This document shows, one piece after another, positions 27,592 to 35,880 of a stretch of 35,972 bases of DNA (within the stretch, counting starts at the first letter, position 1; every line of letters starts with the position of its first letter). The stretch comes from an uncultured Cryomorphaceae bacterium. Its GTDB lineage: Bacteria; Bacteroidota; Bacteroidia; Flavobacteriales; Schleiferiaceae. Location of the stretch: NCBI GenBank assembly GCA_937129395.1, contig CAKZNE010000313.1, forward strand, positions 1 through 35,972. Reading direction: 5' to 3'. Position numbers and translations under genes: made by a program. Under the pieces are notes generated by a model. It saw nothing but the letters and a program-made list of their open reading frames with translations. It did no database searches and had not been told where the DNA came from.

Positions 27592-29643
27592 ATGAAGAAA
27601 AAAGCTATTCTCTTTTTAGGGATAGTTTGTGCCTTTTCAATGTCTGCGCAGAACAATGCGAAGACTAATGAGCACACTCCCCAAACCGCTACTCAAAAAA
27701 AGGGCGGAAAAACTACAATTATTACAAAAGCAAAAACTGCAGCGCCAATTTGGTCTGAAGATTTTTCTGGCGGTGTCCCGAATGACTGGGTAATGTATGG
27801 TCATAATGGTAATCCAGCTTCTCCAGTAGCAAATTCTACTTGGGAATACAGAGGAACTACAACCATTCCTGGAGCAGGAACTGGCTCTAGAGGAGCTTGG
27901 GCAGGTACAGCCGGTGTTGCCGGTGGAGCGCCAATTGCCTCTCCTACTGCCGCTAACGGTTTTATGATTTTTGATTCAGATTATTTAGATAATAATGGTA
28001 GCCAAACTGGCGCAGGAAATGGTGTTGCACCAGCTCCTCACGTTGGTGATTTAACTACCGACACTATTGATTTATCTGGATTTCCAAACATTCAATTAAC
28101 TATCCATAGTTCTGCACGTTATTTTGCGGGTAGATACCTAGTTGCATTTAGCTCAGATGGTGGTGCAACTTGGGGTGATACTACAAGAATCCTTGGAGAT
28201 TTGGCAGTAAACGCTTCGACAGCAACTGATGATGAAGTTACTGTTATCAACATTTCCAATTTTATTGGAAACTCCTCAATGGGAATGATCAGGTTTATTT
28301 TTGACGGTGCTTATAATGAGCCAGGTGCAAATGGACAAGGTTATTACTACTGGATGTTTGATGATATCGCAATCGATGAACTTCCTGATCATGCATTTGC
28401 TTTTACACCTTTTAATGGTTCCCCTGCAAATGATATCATTTTTGCTGGTGACGGTGCGCATGAAAGAACAGGAAATATGATTTTGGACGAAGCGAGTACT
28501 GTTGAATTCGATTCAAATATTTTGAATTTCGGAGTACAAGCTCAAACAAATGTTAGTTTAGAAGTTGATGTTTATAGAGATGGTAATTTAGAAACCACTC
28601 TTGCTTCTACTCCTATTCCAATTTTGGCTCCTGGTGATACAGCAGATTTCAGCTCTATTTTCACTCCAGCCTACCAACCAACCGCACCTGGTCAATTTGA
28701 CTGTGTGTTTAGAGTAGTTTCTGATAGTGTACCAACTGCTTCGGGTTCGTTTTCTCCACAGGATACTGCCTATACCTTTTGGGTATCAGATCCAATTATG
28801 GATACAGCGAACAATCCTTTCGCAGGACAGAGTTTAGATTACAGAACATTTGACAACAGTATCGGATCAACTCAATTGGGAGATGATGGAGCTGCACTTG
28901 CTAGTAGATTAGTATTTCATCATCCTACGGCTGTAGACGCCAATGGAGATAGTGTAGTACAAGTTAACTTTATGGACATTCGTTTCTCTACCCTTACTTT
29001 AGATGGTGGTGATATTCAATTAGAGTGTTATGCTGCAACTGGCTTTGATTTTGTAAACGGCTTTGGAGCTGGACCATTATTCTCAATTCCTTTTACCTTA
29101 AATGGTAATGGCGGTACTACTAGTCGTTTTGATGTTAGAAATTCTTCACAAGAATCTGTTGAGTTAATTCCTGATTCTGCCTATTTCTTTGTGGTGTATA
29201 TGTTCTCCAATGCTGGAGCTAGCACTATTAGAATTGCAAATGACCAAACAGTTGCTCAACCAGGACAAACGTCGATTATGTATAATGCTGATGATGCAAG
29301 ATGGTATACAGGTTATTCAGGTGGATCAAGAACTTTTAGTTCTCCGCACATTAGAGTTGGTGCTTATGAAAATTCAATTGGTTTGGATGAGAATCCAACT
29401 TTTGATCTAGCGCTTTACCCAAATCCTTCTAATGGAGAGAACATCAATCTTCAAATTAATGAAGGTGGTTCTTATACTGTTGAATTGGTGAATACTGTAG
29501 GTGCACTTATTTCTTCTGAAGAAATAAATGTGAACGGAAATGAAAGACATGAATTAAATTTTGCTTCTCTTGCAAGAGGTATTTATATTCTTAATGTTAA
29601 AGGAGATAGTGGTGTAAAGTCTACTAAGCTTACTATAAAATAA
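27592..29643 (+). CDS. Secreted T9SS type A protein, choice-of-anchor J-like (copy A)
   Basis: A 683-aa secreted protein. Seen: signal peptide 1-20 (MKKKAILFLGIVCAFSMSAQ); a jelly-roll/MAM-like domain (~53-265; IWSEDFSGGVPNDW ... YYWMFDDIAIDELPDHAF) of the kind called choice-of-anchor J; a CARDB-like domain (~270-400); a further beta domain (~410-595); and a Por secretion tail (~608-683; LALYPNPSNGENINL ... ARGIYILNVKG ... TKLTIK). The tail directs T9SS export and usually surface attachment. No catalytic motif is visible; a role in adhesion or matrix is a guess. Its downstream neighbour is a clear paralogue in the same domain order. A terminator separates the two. Confidence 0.85.
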   Translation: MKKKAILFLGIVCAFSMSAQNNAKTNEHTPQTATQKKGGKTTIITKAKTAAPIWSEDFSGGVPNDWVMYGHNGNPASPVANSTWEYRGTTTIPGAGTGSRGAWAGTAGVAGGAPIASPTAANGFMIFDSDYLDNNGSQTGAGNGVAPAPHVGDLTTDTIDLSGFPNIQLTIHSSARYFAGRYLVAFSSDGGATWGDTTRILGDLAVNASTATDDEVTVINISNFIGNSSMGMIRFIFDGAYNEPGANGQGYYYWMFDDIAIDELPDHAFAFTPFNGSPANDIIFAGDGAHERTGNMILDEASTVEFDSNILNFGVQAQTNVSLEVDVYRDGNLETTLASTPIPILAPGDTADFSSIFTPAYQPTAPGQFDCVFRVVSDSVPTASGSFSPQDTAYTFWVSDPIMDTANNPFAGQSLDYRTFDNSIGSTQLGDDGAALASRLVFHHPTAVDANGDSVVQVNFMDIRFSTLTLDGGDIQLECYAATGFDFVNGFGAGPLFSIPFTLNGNGGTTSRFDVRNSSQESVELIPDSAYFFVVYMFSNAGASTIRIANDQTVAQPGQTSIMYNADDARWYTGYSGGSRTFSSPHIRVGAYENSIGLDENPTFDLALYPNPSNGENINLQINEGGSYTVELVNTVGALISSEEINVNGNERHELNFASLARGIYILNVKGDSGVKSTKLTIK

Positions 29644-29668
29644 AGCTAAAACTAGCTTTCAAATTCTT

Positions 29669-29707
29669 AATAAGCCCAAGGATATTTTCCTTGGGCTTAT
29701 TTTTTTT
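29669..29707 (+). terminator. Intrinsic terminator after copy A
   Basis: A 14-bp stem, AATAAGCCCAAGGA (29669-29682) with TCCTTGGGCTTATT (29688-29701), loop TATTT, running into a T tract to 29707. Confidence 0.93.
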
Positions 29708-29744
29708 GTTGTATCTTCGGGGTCGAAAATTAAAACTTATTGTA

Positions 29745-31811
29745 ATGAAAAAACAGCTACAAATGAAGGGAGCTACAGCTCTCTTTGTTGGACTTGTTAT
29801 GGGCTTCACAGCTACAGCTCAGACTCAGACAAACTCTGACAAAAAAGATCCCTCTACAGAATTAGGCAAAAAAGAAGCCTATATTGAAAACAACAATCTT
29901 AAAAAAAGCACTCTACCTGTTGTAATAAACCCAAATACTTCAAGCAAAGACGCCGTTCTTTGGTCGGAAGATTTTGCTAGTGGTTTTGCTGCCAGCACAA
30001 ATGGCGCTTGGACTACAAGTGGTGTTAATGCCAATTTTGTAGAATATGATACAGATGGACCTGACAACTTGATTCCTAATGGATGGGGACCACTTCCTTC
30101 TCCAACGGCGGGTAACGGTTTCGCGATTTTTGATTTTTACGATCGCTTTCCAGATGCTCCAGGAACTTTTGCTTCCACTCCAGCAGAAGCTAAGTTAACT
30201 TCACCAGTAATTAACCTAGGTGCAGGAACAACTGATGCTCAGATTGATCTTTACATGCAATTATACAATTGCTGCCATGCTACTGAAAAGAACATGACAA
30301 TAGATATTAGTACTGATGGTGGACTTACATTTCCAAATAGCATTGTTGCAAATGCAGATTTCGGAAGAAATGATCGTCACTGGAACCTAGGTTTAGGATA
30401 CCACTTTAGATGGAAAATCTCTAATTATATTGTTGCAGATCCAACAAATGTTGTTATCCGTTTTAATTGGACATCAACTTCTCCTGATGCGAATGCACAA
30501 TATGACAATACCTATTTTTGGATGATTGATGATATCACAATTAGTGATGTTCCAGATCACTCTTTAGAATTTACAGAATTAGGTAGCGGAGCGCCAGCAC
30601 ACGATATTATTTTTGATGGTGACGGAGCAAACTCTAAAATGGGTATCATGGCTTTAGGCCAAGCTACTTCCATTGGAATGGATGCTAATATTGTTAATTA
30701 CGGAACTGTTACACAAACTAATGTGAAACTACAGGTAAATATTGAAGATGATAATGGTACTAACATTACTACTTTAACATCTGCAACTGGTGGAACAATT
30801 GCCGAAAATGACACATTGGACTTCAACACATTATTTACTAGCCAGACTTGGACACCAACTGCTGCAGGATCTTATAACTTTATATATTCCATGACTTCTG
30901 ATAGTTCTGGTGTTGCAGGTTTTGAGGCTCAATTAGATACCTTTACCTTAAACGTTACTAATAACACTTTACACTCTATTGATTGGAATGCATTTAGTAA
31001 CAATATTGGTACAGAGGAATTAGGTGATGATGGATCTGGTTTAGCTTCTAGATTATATTTCCCGAATCCTAATGTGGATACAACAGACTATATCTACTTG
31101 GAGAATTTAGATATCCGTTTTTCTACTCAAAGTGATGCTGGTGGTGAGGTATTAGTTGAGATTCAAGATACTTCAATTGATTTAGCAACTTCTTTTAATA
31201 ATGCCCCATTATTCTCAGGTACTTTTGACGTTACTACCGCAATGGTAGGTGGAACAGGTACATTTGACTTACGTGACAGCGTATGGAATGCATGGTTAGG
31301 TGAATACGAATTGTTTGGACGAGAATTAGACGCCAACAATTCTTATTATATGGTGGCTTATTTATTCTCAAATGGAGGAGCTAGTCCAGTTCAAATTGCA
31401 AATGACCAAACTTTCACACAACCTTCTCTTTCTGGAATTATGTTTAATGTTGACGATAACAGATGGTATGTTGGTTATACAACTGGTTTGGATATGAACG
31501 CACCATGGTTAAGAGCAAGGTTTGCTGAAAATCCTGATGCAAACATCGGACTTGAAGAAGCTAAGTCGAATGAATATAATGTTTACCCTAACCCTGTTTT
31601 AGGAAACGATTTTTCTTTACAAATTGCGGAAGAAGGAAACTACACTTTAGAATTAGTAAACCTTACGGGTCAATTGGTTCAGACTTCAAACATTCACACT
31701 GAAAGAAATGAAGTTAAGAAAGTAGATGTTTCTAGTTTAGCTAAAGGCGTATACGTACTTAATATTAAAGGGGATAACTTAACTGAATCAGTAAAAATTA
31801 CTGTGAAATAA
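29745..31811 (+). CDS. Secreted T9SS type A protein, choice-of-anchor J-like (copy B)
   Basis: A 688-aa paralogue of the preceding gene. Seen: signal peptide (MKKQLQMKGATALFVGLVMGFTATAQ), an anchor-J-like domain (LWSEDFASGF ... YFWMIDDITISDVPDHSL), the middle domains, and a Por tail (YNVYPNPVLGNDFSLQI ... AKGVYVLNIKG ... VKITVK). Shared landmarks with copy A include IGTEELGDDGSGLASRL (A: IGSTQLGDDGAALASRL) and a repeated IANDQT...W block. An in-frame ATG at 29691 would add 18 residues, but it lies within the terminator of copy A and spoils the signal peptide, so I start at 29745. A near-consensus -7 box, TATCTTCG, lies at 29711-29718. Function unknown beyond export to the cell surface. Confidence 0.85.
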   Translation: MKKQLQMKGATALFVGLVMGFTATAQTQTNSDKKDPSTELGKKEAYIENNNLKKSTLPVVINPNTSSKDAVLWSEDFASGFAASTNGAWTTSGVNANFVEYDTDGPDNLIPNGWGPLPSPTAGNGFAIFDFYDRFPDAPGTFASTPAEAKLTSPVINLGAGTTDAQIDLYMQLYNCCHATEKNMTIDISTDGGLTFPNSIVANADFGRNDRHWNLGLGYHFRWKISNYIVADPTNVVIRFNWTSTSPDANAQYDNTYFWMIDDITISDVPDHSLEFTELGSGAPAHDIIFDGDGANSKMGIMALGQATSIGMDANIVNYGTVTQTNVKLQVNIEDDNGTNITTLTSATGGTIAENDTLDFNTLFTSQTWTPTAAGSYNFIYSMTSDSSGVAGFEAQLDTFTLNVTNNTLHSIDWNAFSNNIGTEELGDDGSGLASRLYFPNPNVDTTDYIYLENLDIRFSTQSDAGGEVLVEIQDTSIDLATSFNNAPLFSGTFDVTTAMVGGTGTFDLRDSVWNAWLGEYELFGRELDANNSYYMVAYLFSNGGASPVQIANDQTFTQPSLSGIMFNVDDNRWYVGYTTGLDMNAPWLRARFAENPDANIGLEEAKSNEYNVYPNPVLGNDFSLQIAEEGNYTLELVNLTGQLVQTSNIHTERNEVKKVDVSSLAKGVYVLNIKGDNLTESVKITVK

Positions 31812-31826
31812 GATTTTCCATCTTTT

Positions 31827-31866
31827 AAAAAAAAATGAAGCCCTTGAGAAATCAAGGGCTTTTTTT
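31827..31866. terminator. Bidirectional terminator between copy B and mlaF
   Basis: A 10-bp stem, AAGCCCTTGA (31838-31847) with TCAAGGGCTT (31852-31861), loop GAAA. It has seven T bases after it on the plus strand and nine A bases before it (31827-31835), which form a T tract on the minus strand. It can serve copy B and the convergent mlaEF operon. Confidence 0.9.
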
Positions 31867-31905
31867 ATGACATTTATGGACGTTTAAAGAAAGGGCAGGC
31901 TCAGT

Positions 31906-32664
31906 TTACAAGTTCTTTTTTATACTCTTAAAGAGTTTAGAACAAAACACAAAATCATTGATATCTTCATTATCGGTTGACAATATTTCATCCTTTGTAC
32001 CGGACCAAACTTTAAGTCCATGTTTGATATAAATAATCTTATCACCTATTTCCATAACAGAATTCATGTCATGGGTATTAATGATGGTTGTAATATCAAA
32101 ATCCTGTGTGATCTCTTGTATTAGATTATCAATTACTATGGCCGTTTTTGGGTCTAAGCCAGAATTTGGTTCATCGCAAAAAAGATATTTTGGACTTAAG
32201 GCAATTGCTCTAGCCAAGGCCACCCTTTTTTGCATTCCCCCACTTACTTCAGCAGGAAACTTATTATTCACATCCTTCAGATGAACCTTCTCCAAACAAA
32301 AGTTCGCTCGGTCGGTTTTTTCAGAACTAGACATCCCTGAAAACATATCCAAAGCAAACTTCACATTATCTTCAATGCTTAAAGAATCGAATAATGCATT
32401 CCCTTGAAACACCATACCCATATCTGTTCGAAGGGATTTTTTGGCATTGGTATCCATATTACTCAATTCTCGGCCATCATAAAGAATCTCACCCTCATCA
32501 ATTTGGTGTAAACCAATAAGGCTTTTAAGAAAAACGGTTTTTCCAGAACCACTTTGTCCAATAATAAGGTTGGTTTTCCCTTTTTCAAATGTGGTGGAAA
32601 TCCCTTTTAAAACCTCTTGCTCATCAAAGCTTTTTTTCAAATTATGAACCTCAATTGCTGCCAT
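31906..32664 (-). CDS. mlaF: MlaF-like ABC transporter ATPase
   Basis: ATPase of a Mla/MCE-type lipid transporter, acting on the cytoplasmic side of the inner membrane. Seen: Walker A GQSGSGKT (36-43), Q loop in MVFQGNALFDSL, signature SGGMQKR (141-147), Walker B YLFCDEPNSGLD (160-171) and the switch His in INTHDM. QGNALFDSLSIEDNVKF is typical for MlaF. Length of 252 aa is normal. The ATG overlaps the mlaE stop by one base, so the two are translationally coupled. The MCE-domain partner (MlaD) normally found next is absent; a terminator follows instead, so it must be elsewhere. Confidence 0.88.
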   Translation of the reverse strand: MAAIEVHNLKKSFDEQEVLKGISTTFEKGKTNLIIGQSGSGKTVFLKSLIGLHQIDEGEILYDGRELSNMDTNAKKSLRTDMGMVFQGNALFDSLSIEDNVKFALDMFSGMSSSEKTDRANFCLEKVHLKDVNNKFPAEVSGGMQKRVALARAIALSPKYLFCDEPNSGLDPKTAIVIDNLIQEITQDFDITTIINTHDMNSVMEIGDKIIYIKHGLKVWSGTKDEILSTDNEDINDFVFCSKLFKSIKKNL

Positions 32665-33413
32665 TATCCAAGAAGAATTTGAGTTAGAATATAATTTGCG
32701 ACAATAACAGCAATACTGCTACTTACAACAGCTTTTGTGGCATTAATCCCTACCTCTACAGCTCCTCCTTTTACATAATAGCCATAGTAGGCAGAAATGG
32801 TAGTTATTAAAAAGGCAAAGAATACTGTTTTTATAAGAGAGTAAACAATATAGAATGAATTGAAATCAGATTGAATACCGACTAAAAAGTCAGTAGGGCT
32901 TACTACACCAATGAATGTTGCAGCTAAATACCCGCCCCAAATTCCTAGGAACATTGACAAGACAATAAGAATAGGGTTGAAGAAGATCAAGGCTATTATT
33001 TTTGGAAGAATTAAATAACTAGCCGAATTTATTCCCATTATATCTAAAGCATCAATTTGTTCAGAAACTCTCATAGACCCCATTGTTGAGGCTATATTGG
33101 AACCAACTTTACCTGCTAGAATAAGACTAATAATGGTAGGTGAAAATTCCAGTATAATGGATTCTCGCGTGGCAATACCTACATAATAATTAGGTATTAA
33201 AGGATCGTTTAGGTTAAATGCCGTTTGGATGGTAACAACAGCCCCTACAAAAAGTGATATAATGGAAACAATTCCTAGGCTATTCAGTCCTAATAATTCT
33301 AAATCAGACCAAAAGGCTTTTACATATTCCCTCATATTTTCGGGACGGCGAAATACCTTCCCGAGCAATATGAAATATCTTCCTATATACTTAATTGCAC
33401 TAGTTAAAAACAT
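32664..33413 (-). CDS. mlaE: MlaE-like ABC transporter permease
   Basis: Integral membrane permease of the Mla/MCE lipid transporter (DUF140 family), moving phospholipids between the two membranes. Seen: an N-terminal amphipathic interface helix, then about five membrane segments. Conserved elements include LFVGAVVTIQTAFNL, the LEFSPTIISLILAGKVGSNIASTMGSMRVSEQIDALDIMG-region typical of MlaE, and GVGxxATKAVV-like GINATKAVVSS near the C-terminus. I start at ATG 33413 (MFLTSAIKYIGRYF), giving 249 aa. The in-frame ATG at 33473 adds a 20-residue tail not typical for the family, and that stretch is used by the divergent lipoprotein gene. Confidence 0.87.
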   Translation of the reverse strand: MFLTSAIKYIGRYFILLGKVFRRPENMREYVKAFWSDLELLGLNSLGIVSIISLFVGAVVTIQTAFNLNDPLIPNYYVGIATRESIILEFSPTIISLILAGKVGSNIASTMGSMRVSEQIDALDIMGINSASYLILPKIIALIFFNPILIVLSMFLGIWGGYLAATFIGVVSPTDFLVGIQSDFNSFYIVYSLIKTVFFAFLITTISAYYGYYVKGGAVEVGINATKAVVSSSIAVIVANYILTQILLG

Positions 33414-33429
33414 ATCGCTAAAATAAAAG

Positions 33430-33437
33430 TAATTTTG
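33430..33437 (+). promoter_or_regulatory. Promoter -7 element for the lipoprotein-SprT-pur run
   Basis: TAATTTTG, an exact TAnnTTTG match, 7 bases before the lipoprotein ATG at 33445. The mRNA would be leaderless or nearly so. No -33 TTG is clear. Confidence 0.45.
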
Positions 33438-33444
33438 TCTTCTA

Positions 33445-33603
33445 ATGATCAAAACAAAATACAGTTTCATCAAAAGTCCCAGAAAAATAATTTACTTGGG
33501 AATTCTTGTTTTAATAACGAGTTTAAATTCCTGTAAAGTGATTGAAAAATGCGACTGTCCCTCGTACAATTCAACTCAAGACTCTGAGGATGAGAAAGTC
33601 TGA
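33445..33603 (+). CDS. Small predicted lipoprotein (52 aa)
   Basis: A short gene that is easy to miss. Seen: ATG at 33445, a basic start (MIKTKYSFIKSPRK), a hydrophobic run (IIYLGILVLITSL) and a lipobox LNSC ending at Cys30, so signal peptidase II would release a mature 23-residue lipoprotein. The mature part begins CKVIEKCDCPSYN, with cysteines at 1, 7 and 9, and ends acidic (DSEDEKV). A promoter -7 match precedes it by 7 bases. Its last 14 bases overlap the ATG of the SprT-like gene, which points to coupled translation. I recall small Cys-rich lipoproteins of this kind (KCDCPxW/Y) in Bacteroidota but can name no function. Confidence 0.7.
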   Translation: MIKTKYSFIKSPRKIIYLGILVLITSLNSCKVIEKCDCPSYNSTQDSEDEKV

Positions 33604-34225
33604 ATCCGTTCTTTCTAGATACGTACCTGAAAGTTCTTTGGTATTACTAATGCCTTTATTAAAAGAAGATCCTATTGAGTTAAAAATAAAAAAGCCTCGA
33701 AGAACCAAATTTGGCGATTACCGGCTACCAAAAAAAGGAGAAAGACATCAAATAAGCATCAATAATAACCTAAATCCCTTCGCTTTTTTGATTACCCTCC
33801 TTCATGAAATTGCTCATTTGAAAGCCTTTGTTGAATATGGAAATAAAATTAAACCCCATGGTAAAGAATGGCAATCCACATTTTTAAAAATTTCACAACC
33901 CTTCTTAGACCAAAACATATTTCCCAAGGATTTAGCCATCATTTTGGAAAATAGTTTAAAAAAAGGTGGAGCAAGTAGTTGCACAGATTTAGATTTATTT
34001 CGAGAATTGCAAAAGTTTGAAGATTCTTCAAAGATCCCTGTAGAAGAATTAGAAGAAGGTTCTATTTTTAGAGCGGACAATAATAAAATTTTTAAAAAGG
34101 GCCCTAAAGCTCGAAAGCGATATAAATGTGTTTGCTTAGATAATGGAAAGGACTATTTGGTCCATCCATTAGCAAAAGCGGAATTGATAGAAACAATAAA
34201 ACAAGAATTAAGTGCCAGATCGTAA
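33590..34225 (+). CDS. SprT-like zinc metalloprotease-like protein
   Basis: A 211-aa cytoplasmic protein of the SprT-like (WLM/SprT clan) type. Seen: HEIAH (His72, Glu73, His76) within ITLLHEIAHLKAF, followed by KPHGKEWQSTF (His90), the standard third-ligand region of SprT-like proteins. The C-terminal part (~150-211) looks like a small beta-ribbon domain; a single CVC pair is seen, so a full zinc ribbon is not evident. The eukaryotic relative SPRTN cleaves DNA-protein crosslinks; the role of bacterial members is unclear. I start at ATG 33590, which has a GAGG-like site just before it and overlaps the lipoprotein stop. The TTG at 33542 is less likely. purK starts inside the last codons of this gene. 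Confidence 0.8.
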   Translation: MRKSESVLSRYVPESSLVLLMPLLKEDPIELKIKKPRRTKFGDYRLPKKGERHQISINNNLNPFAFLITLLHEIAHLKAFVEYGNKIKPHGKEWQSTFLKISQPFLDQNIFPKDLAIILENSLKKGGASSCTDLDLFRELQKFEDSSKIPVEELEEGSIFRADNNKIFKKGPKARKRYKCVCLDNGKDYLVHPLAKAELIETIKQELSARS

Positions 34226-35378
34226 ACCATATTTCTCCTCACCTTTTAAATTAGGAATTTTGGGTGGTGGACAATTAGGAAAAATGCTTTTAAGCGAAAC
34301 CAGACGCTACGATATTCAAACAAAAGTTATAGACCCTAGTCCCCTTGCTCCTGGTAAATTCGCCACCAATGAATTTACCGTTGGCGATTTTACCGATGAA
34401 CAAACCGTCCTCAATTTTGGCAAGGATTGCGATGTTCTTACCATCGAAATAGAAAATGTAAATACGAAGGCCTTAAAAAAGCTTGTAAAAGATGGGGTAA
34501 GAGTTTTTCCAAAACCGGAAACCTTAGAACTCATTAAAGACAAAAGGTTTCAAAAGGAATTTTACAAAAACAATAATATACCTACATCCCCATTTTTCAC
34601 TTTTGAAACCAAAGCTGAACTTATCGATAAACTCCAGGAAAGGGGAAAAACTCCGCCTTTTGTGTGGAAAGCAGGAACTGGTGGATACGACGGAAAAGGA
34701 GTAGAGATTGTTAAAACTGAAGAGCAAATTAAAGGATTACCGGATCAGCCTGGTTTAATAGAAGATCTAATTCCTTTTGAAAAAGAACTGGCAGTTGTAG
34801 TAGCGAGAAATGAAAATGGCGATACCAATTCCTTTCCTTTAGTGGAGATGGATTTTCACCCAATCGCAAACCTTGTAGAATATGTTTTTAGTCCGAGTTT
34901 AGCCCCAGAAACCTTAAAAAAAGAGGCAAGAACAATTGCGGAAAACTTAGTTAAAGCAATTGATCATGTGGGGATATTGGCGGTGGAAATGTTTTTAACA
35001 AAAGAAGGAGATATCCTTATAAATGAAATCGCTCCTAGGGTTCATAACAGCGGGCATTTAACTATTGAAGGAAATATCACTTCCCAGTTCGAACAGCACC
35101 TTAGAGCGATTCTAAACCTTCCTTTGGGAAGCACAGATATCCTAAAACCCTCGGTAATGATAAACCTTAACGGGGAGGAAAATTATGAAGGCCCTGTTTA
35201 TTATGAAGGGATACAAGAAATTATGTCCATCCCTGGGGTTTATATCCATCTTTATGGAAAATCTGAAACAAGGCCTTTCCGCAAAATGGGACATGTAACT
35301 GTAATTTCTGACACTCTCGATGAGGCAAGAGAAATTGCCAAAAAAGTAAAATCAACAATCAAAGTAATCAGCAAATAA
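34212..35378 (+). CDS. purK: N5-carboxyaminoimidazole ribonucleotide synthase
   Basis: ATP-grasp enzyme that carboxylates aminoimidazole ribonucleotide with bicarbonate in purine synthesis; its product goes to PurE, encoded next. Seen: N-terminal KLGILGGGQLGKMLL, the ATP-grasp centre (FVWKAGTGGYDGKGVEIV), the acidic FEKELAVVVARN strand and INEIAPRVHNSGHLTIEG, which binds metal and phosphate. Length of 388 aa fits flavobacterial PurK, including a short lead (YFSSPFK) before the first strand. The start is GTG at 34212, overlapping the end of the SprT-like gene by 14 bases. Confidence 0.95.
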   Translation: MPDRKPYFSSPFKLGILGGGQLGKMLLSETRRYDIQTKVIDPSPLAPGKFATNEFTVGDFTDEQTVLNFGKDCDVLTIEIENVNTKALKKLVKDGVRVFPKPETLELIKDKRFQKEFYKNNNIPTSPFFTFETKAELIDKLQERGKTPPFVWKAGTGGYDGKGVEIVKTEEQIKGLPDQPGLIEDLIPFEKELAVVVARNENGDTNSFPLVEMDFHPIANLVEYVFSPSLAPETLKKEARTIAENLVKAIDHVGILAVEMFLTKEGDILINEIAPRVHNSGHLTIEGNITSQFEQHLRAILNLPLGSTDILKPSVMINLNGEENYEGPVYYEGIQEIMSIPGVYIHLYGKSETRPFRKMGHVTVISDTLDEAREIAKKVKSTIKVISK

Positions 35379-35379
35379 A

Positions 35380-35880
35380 ATGGAGAATAAAATAGAAGTT
35401 GGAATTATAATGGGAAGCAAATCGGACTTACCCGTAATGCAAGATGCGGCGGATGTTTTAAAGGAATTAGGTGTTGAATTTGAAATGACCATTGTAAGCG
35501 CCCACCGCACTCCAGAACTGATGTACGAATATTCTAAAAATGCACACCAAAGAGGCTTAAAAGTAATTATCGCAGGTGCTGGCGGTGCTGCTCATCTTCC
35601 AGGAATGGTAGCTTCAATGAGTCCTTTACCAGTAATTGGCGTCCCGGTAAAATCAAGTAACTCTATTGATGGATGGGATTCTGTCTTGTCCATTCTCCAA
35701 ATGCCTTCTGGCGTACCTGTCGCGACCGTCGCCTTGGATGGCGCTAAGAATGCCGGAATCCTTGCGGCCCAGATCATTGGAACATCTGATGCTGGTGTTG
35801 CTAAGAAGCTAGTCGCTTACAAAGCGGGATTGATTGATGCGGTGATGGAGATGGTGGAAGAGGTGGGATCTGATCAATGA
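35380..35880 (+). CDS. purE: N5-carboxyaminoimidazole ribonucleotide mutase
   Basis: Class I PurE, which moves the carboxyl group of N5-CAIR to carbon 4 in purine synthesis. Seen: GIIMGSKSDLPVMQDA, the catalytic SAHRTPE (His in the active site), AGAGGAAHLPGMVASMSPLPVIGVP and SSNSIDGWDSVLSILQMPSGVPVATV, all well conserved. The length of 166 aa is normal. Its ATG comes one base after the purK stop. The last ~180 bases have clearly higher GC and other codon choices than the rest of the window, while the protein stays typical up to a slightly unusual end (EMVEEVGSDQ). Confidence 0.95.
   Translation: MENKIEVGIIMGSKSDLPVMQDAADVLKELGVEFEMTIVSAHRTPELMYEYSKNAHQRGLKVIIAGAGGAAHLPGMVASMSPLPVIGVPVKSSNSIDGWDSVLSILQMPSGVPVATVALDGAKNAGILAAQIIGTSDAGVAKKLVAYKAGLIDAVMEMVEEVGSDQ

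Noticed and set aside
29691-29744. Upstream ATG extension of the second T9SS type A gene
   Set aside because: It begins within the terminator of the previous gene and places 18 odd residues before a normal signal peptide.
33414-33473. N-terminal extension of mlaE
   Set aside because: The extra 20 residues are unlike MlaE starts and overlap the promoter and start of the lipoprotein gene.
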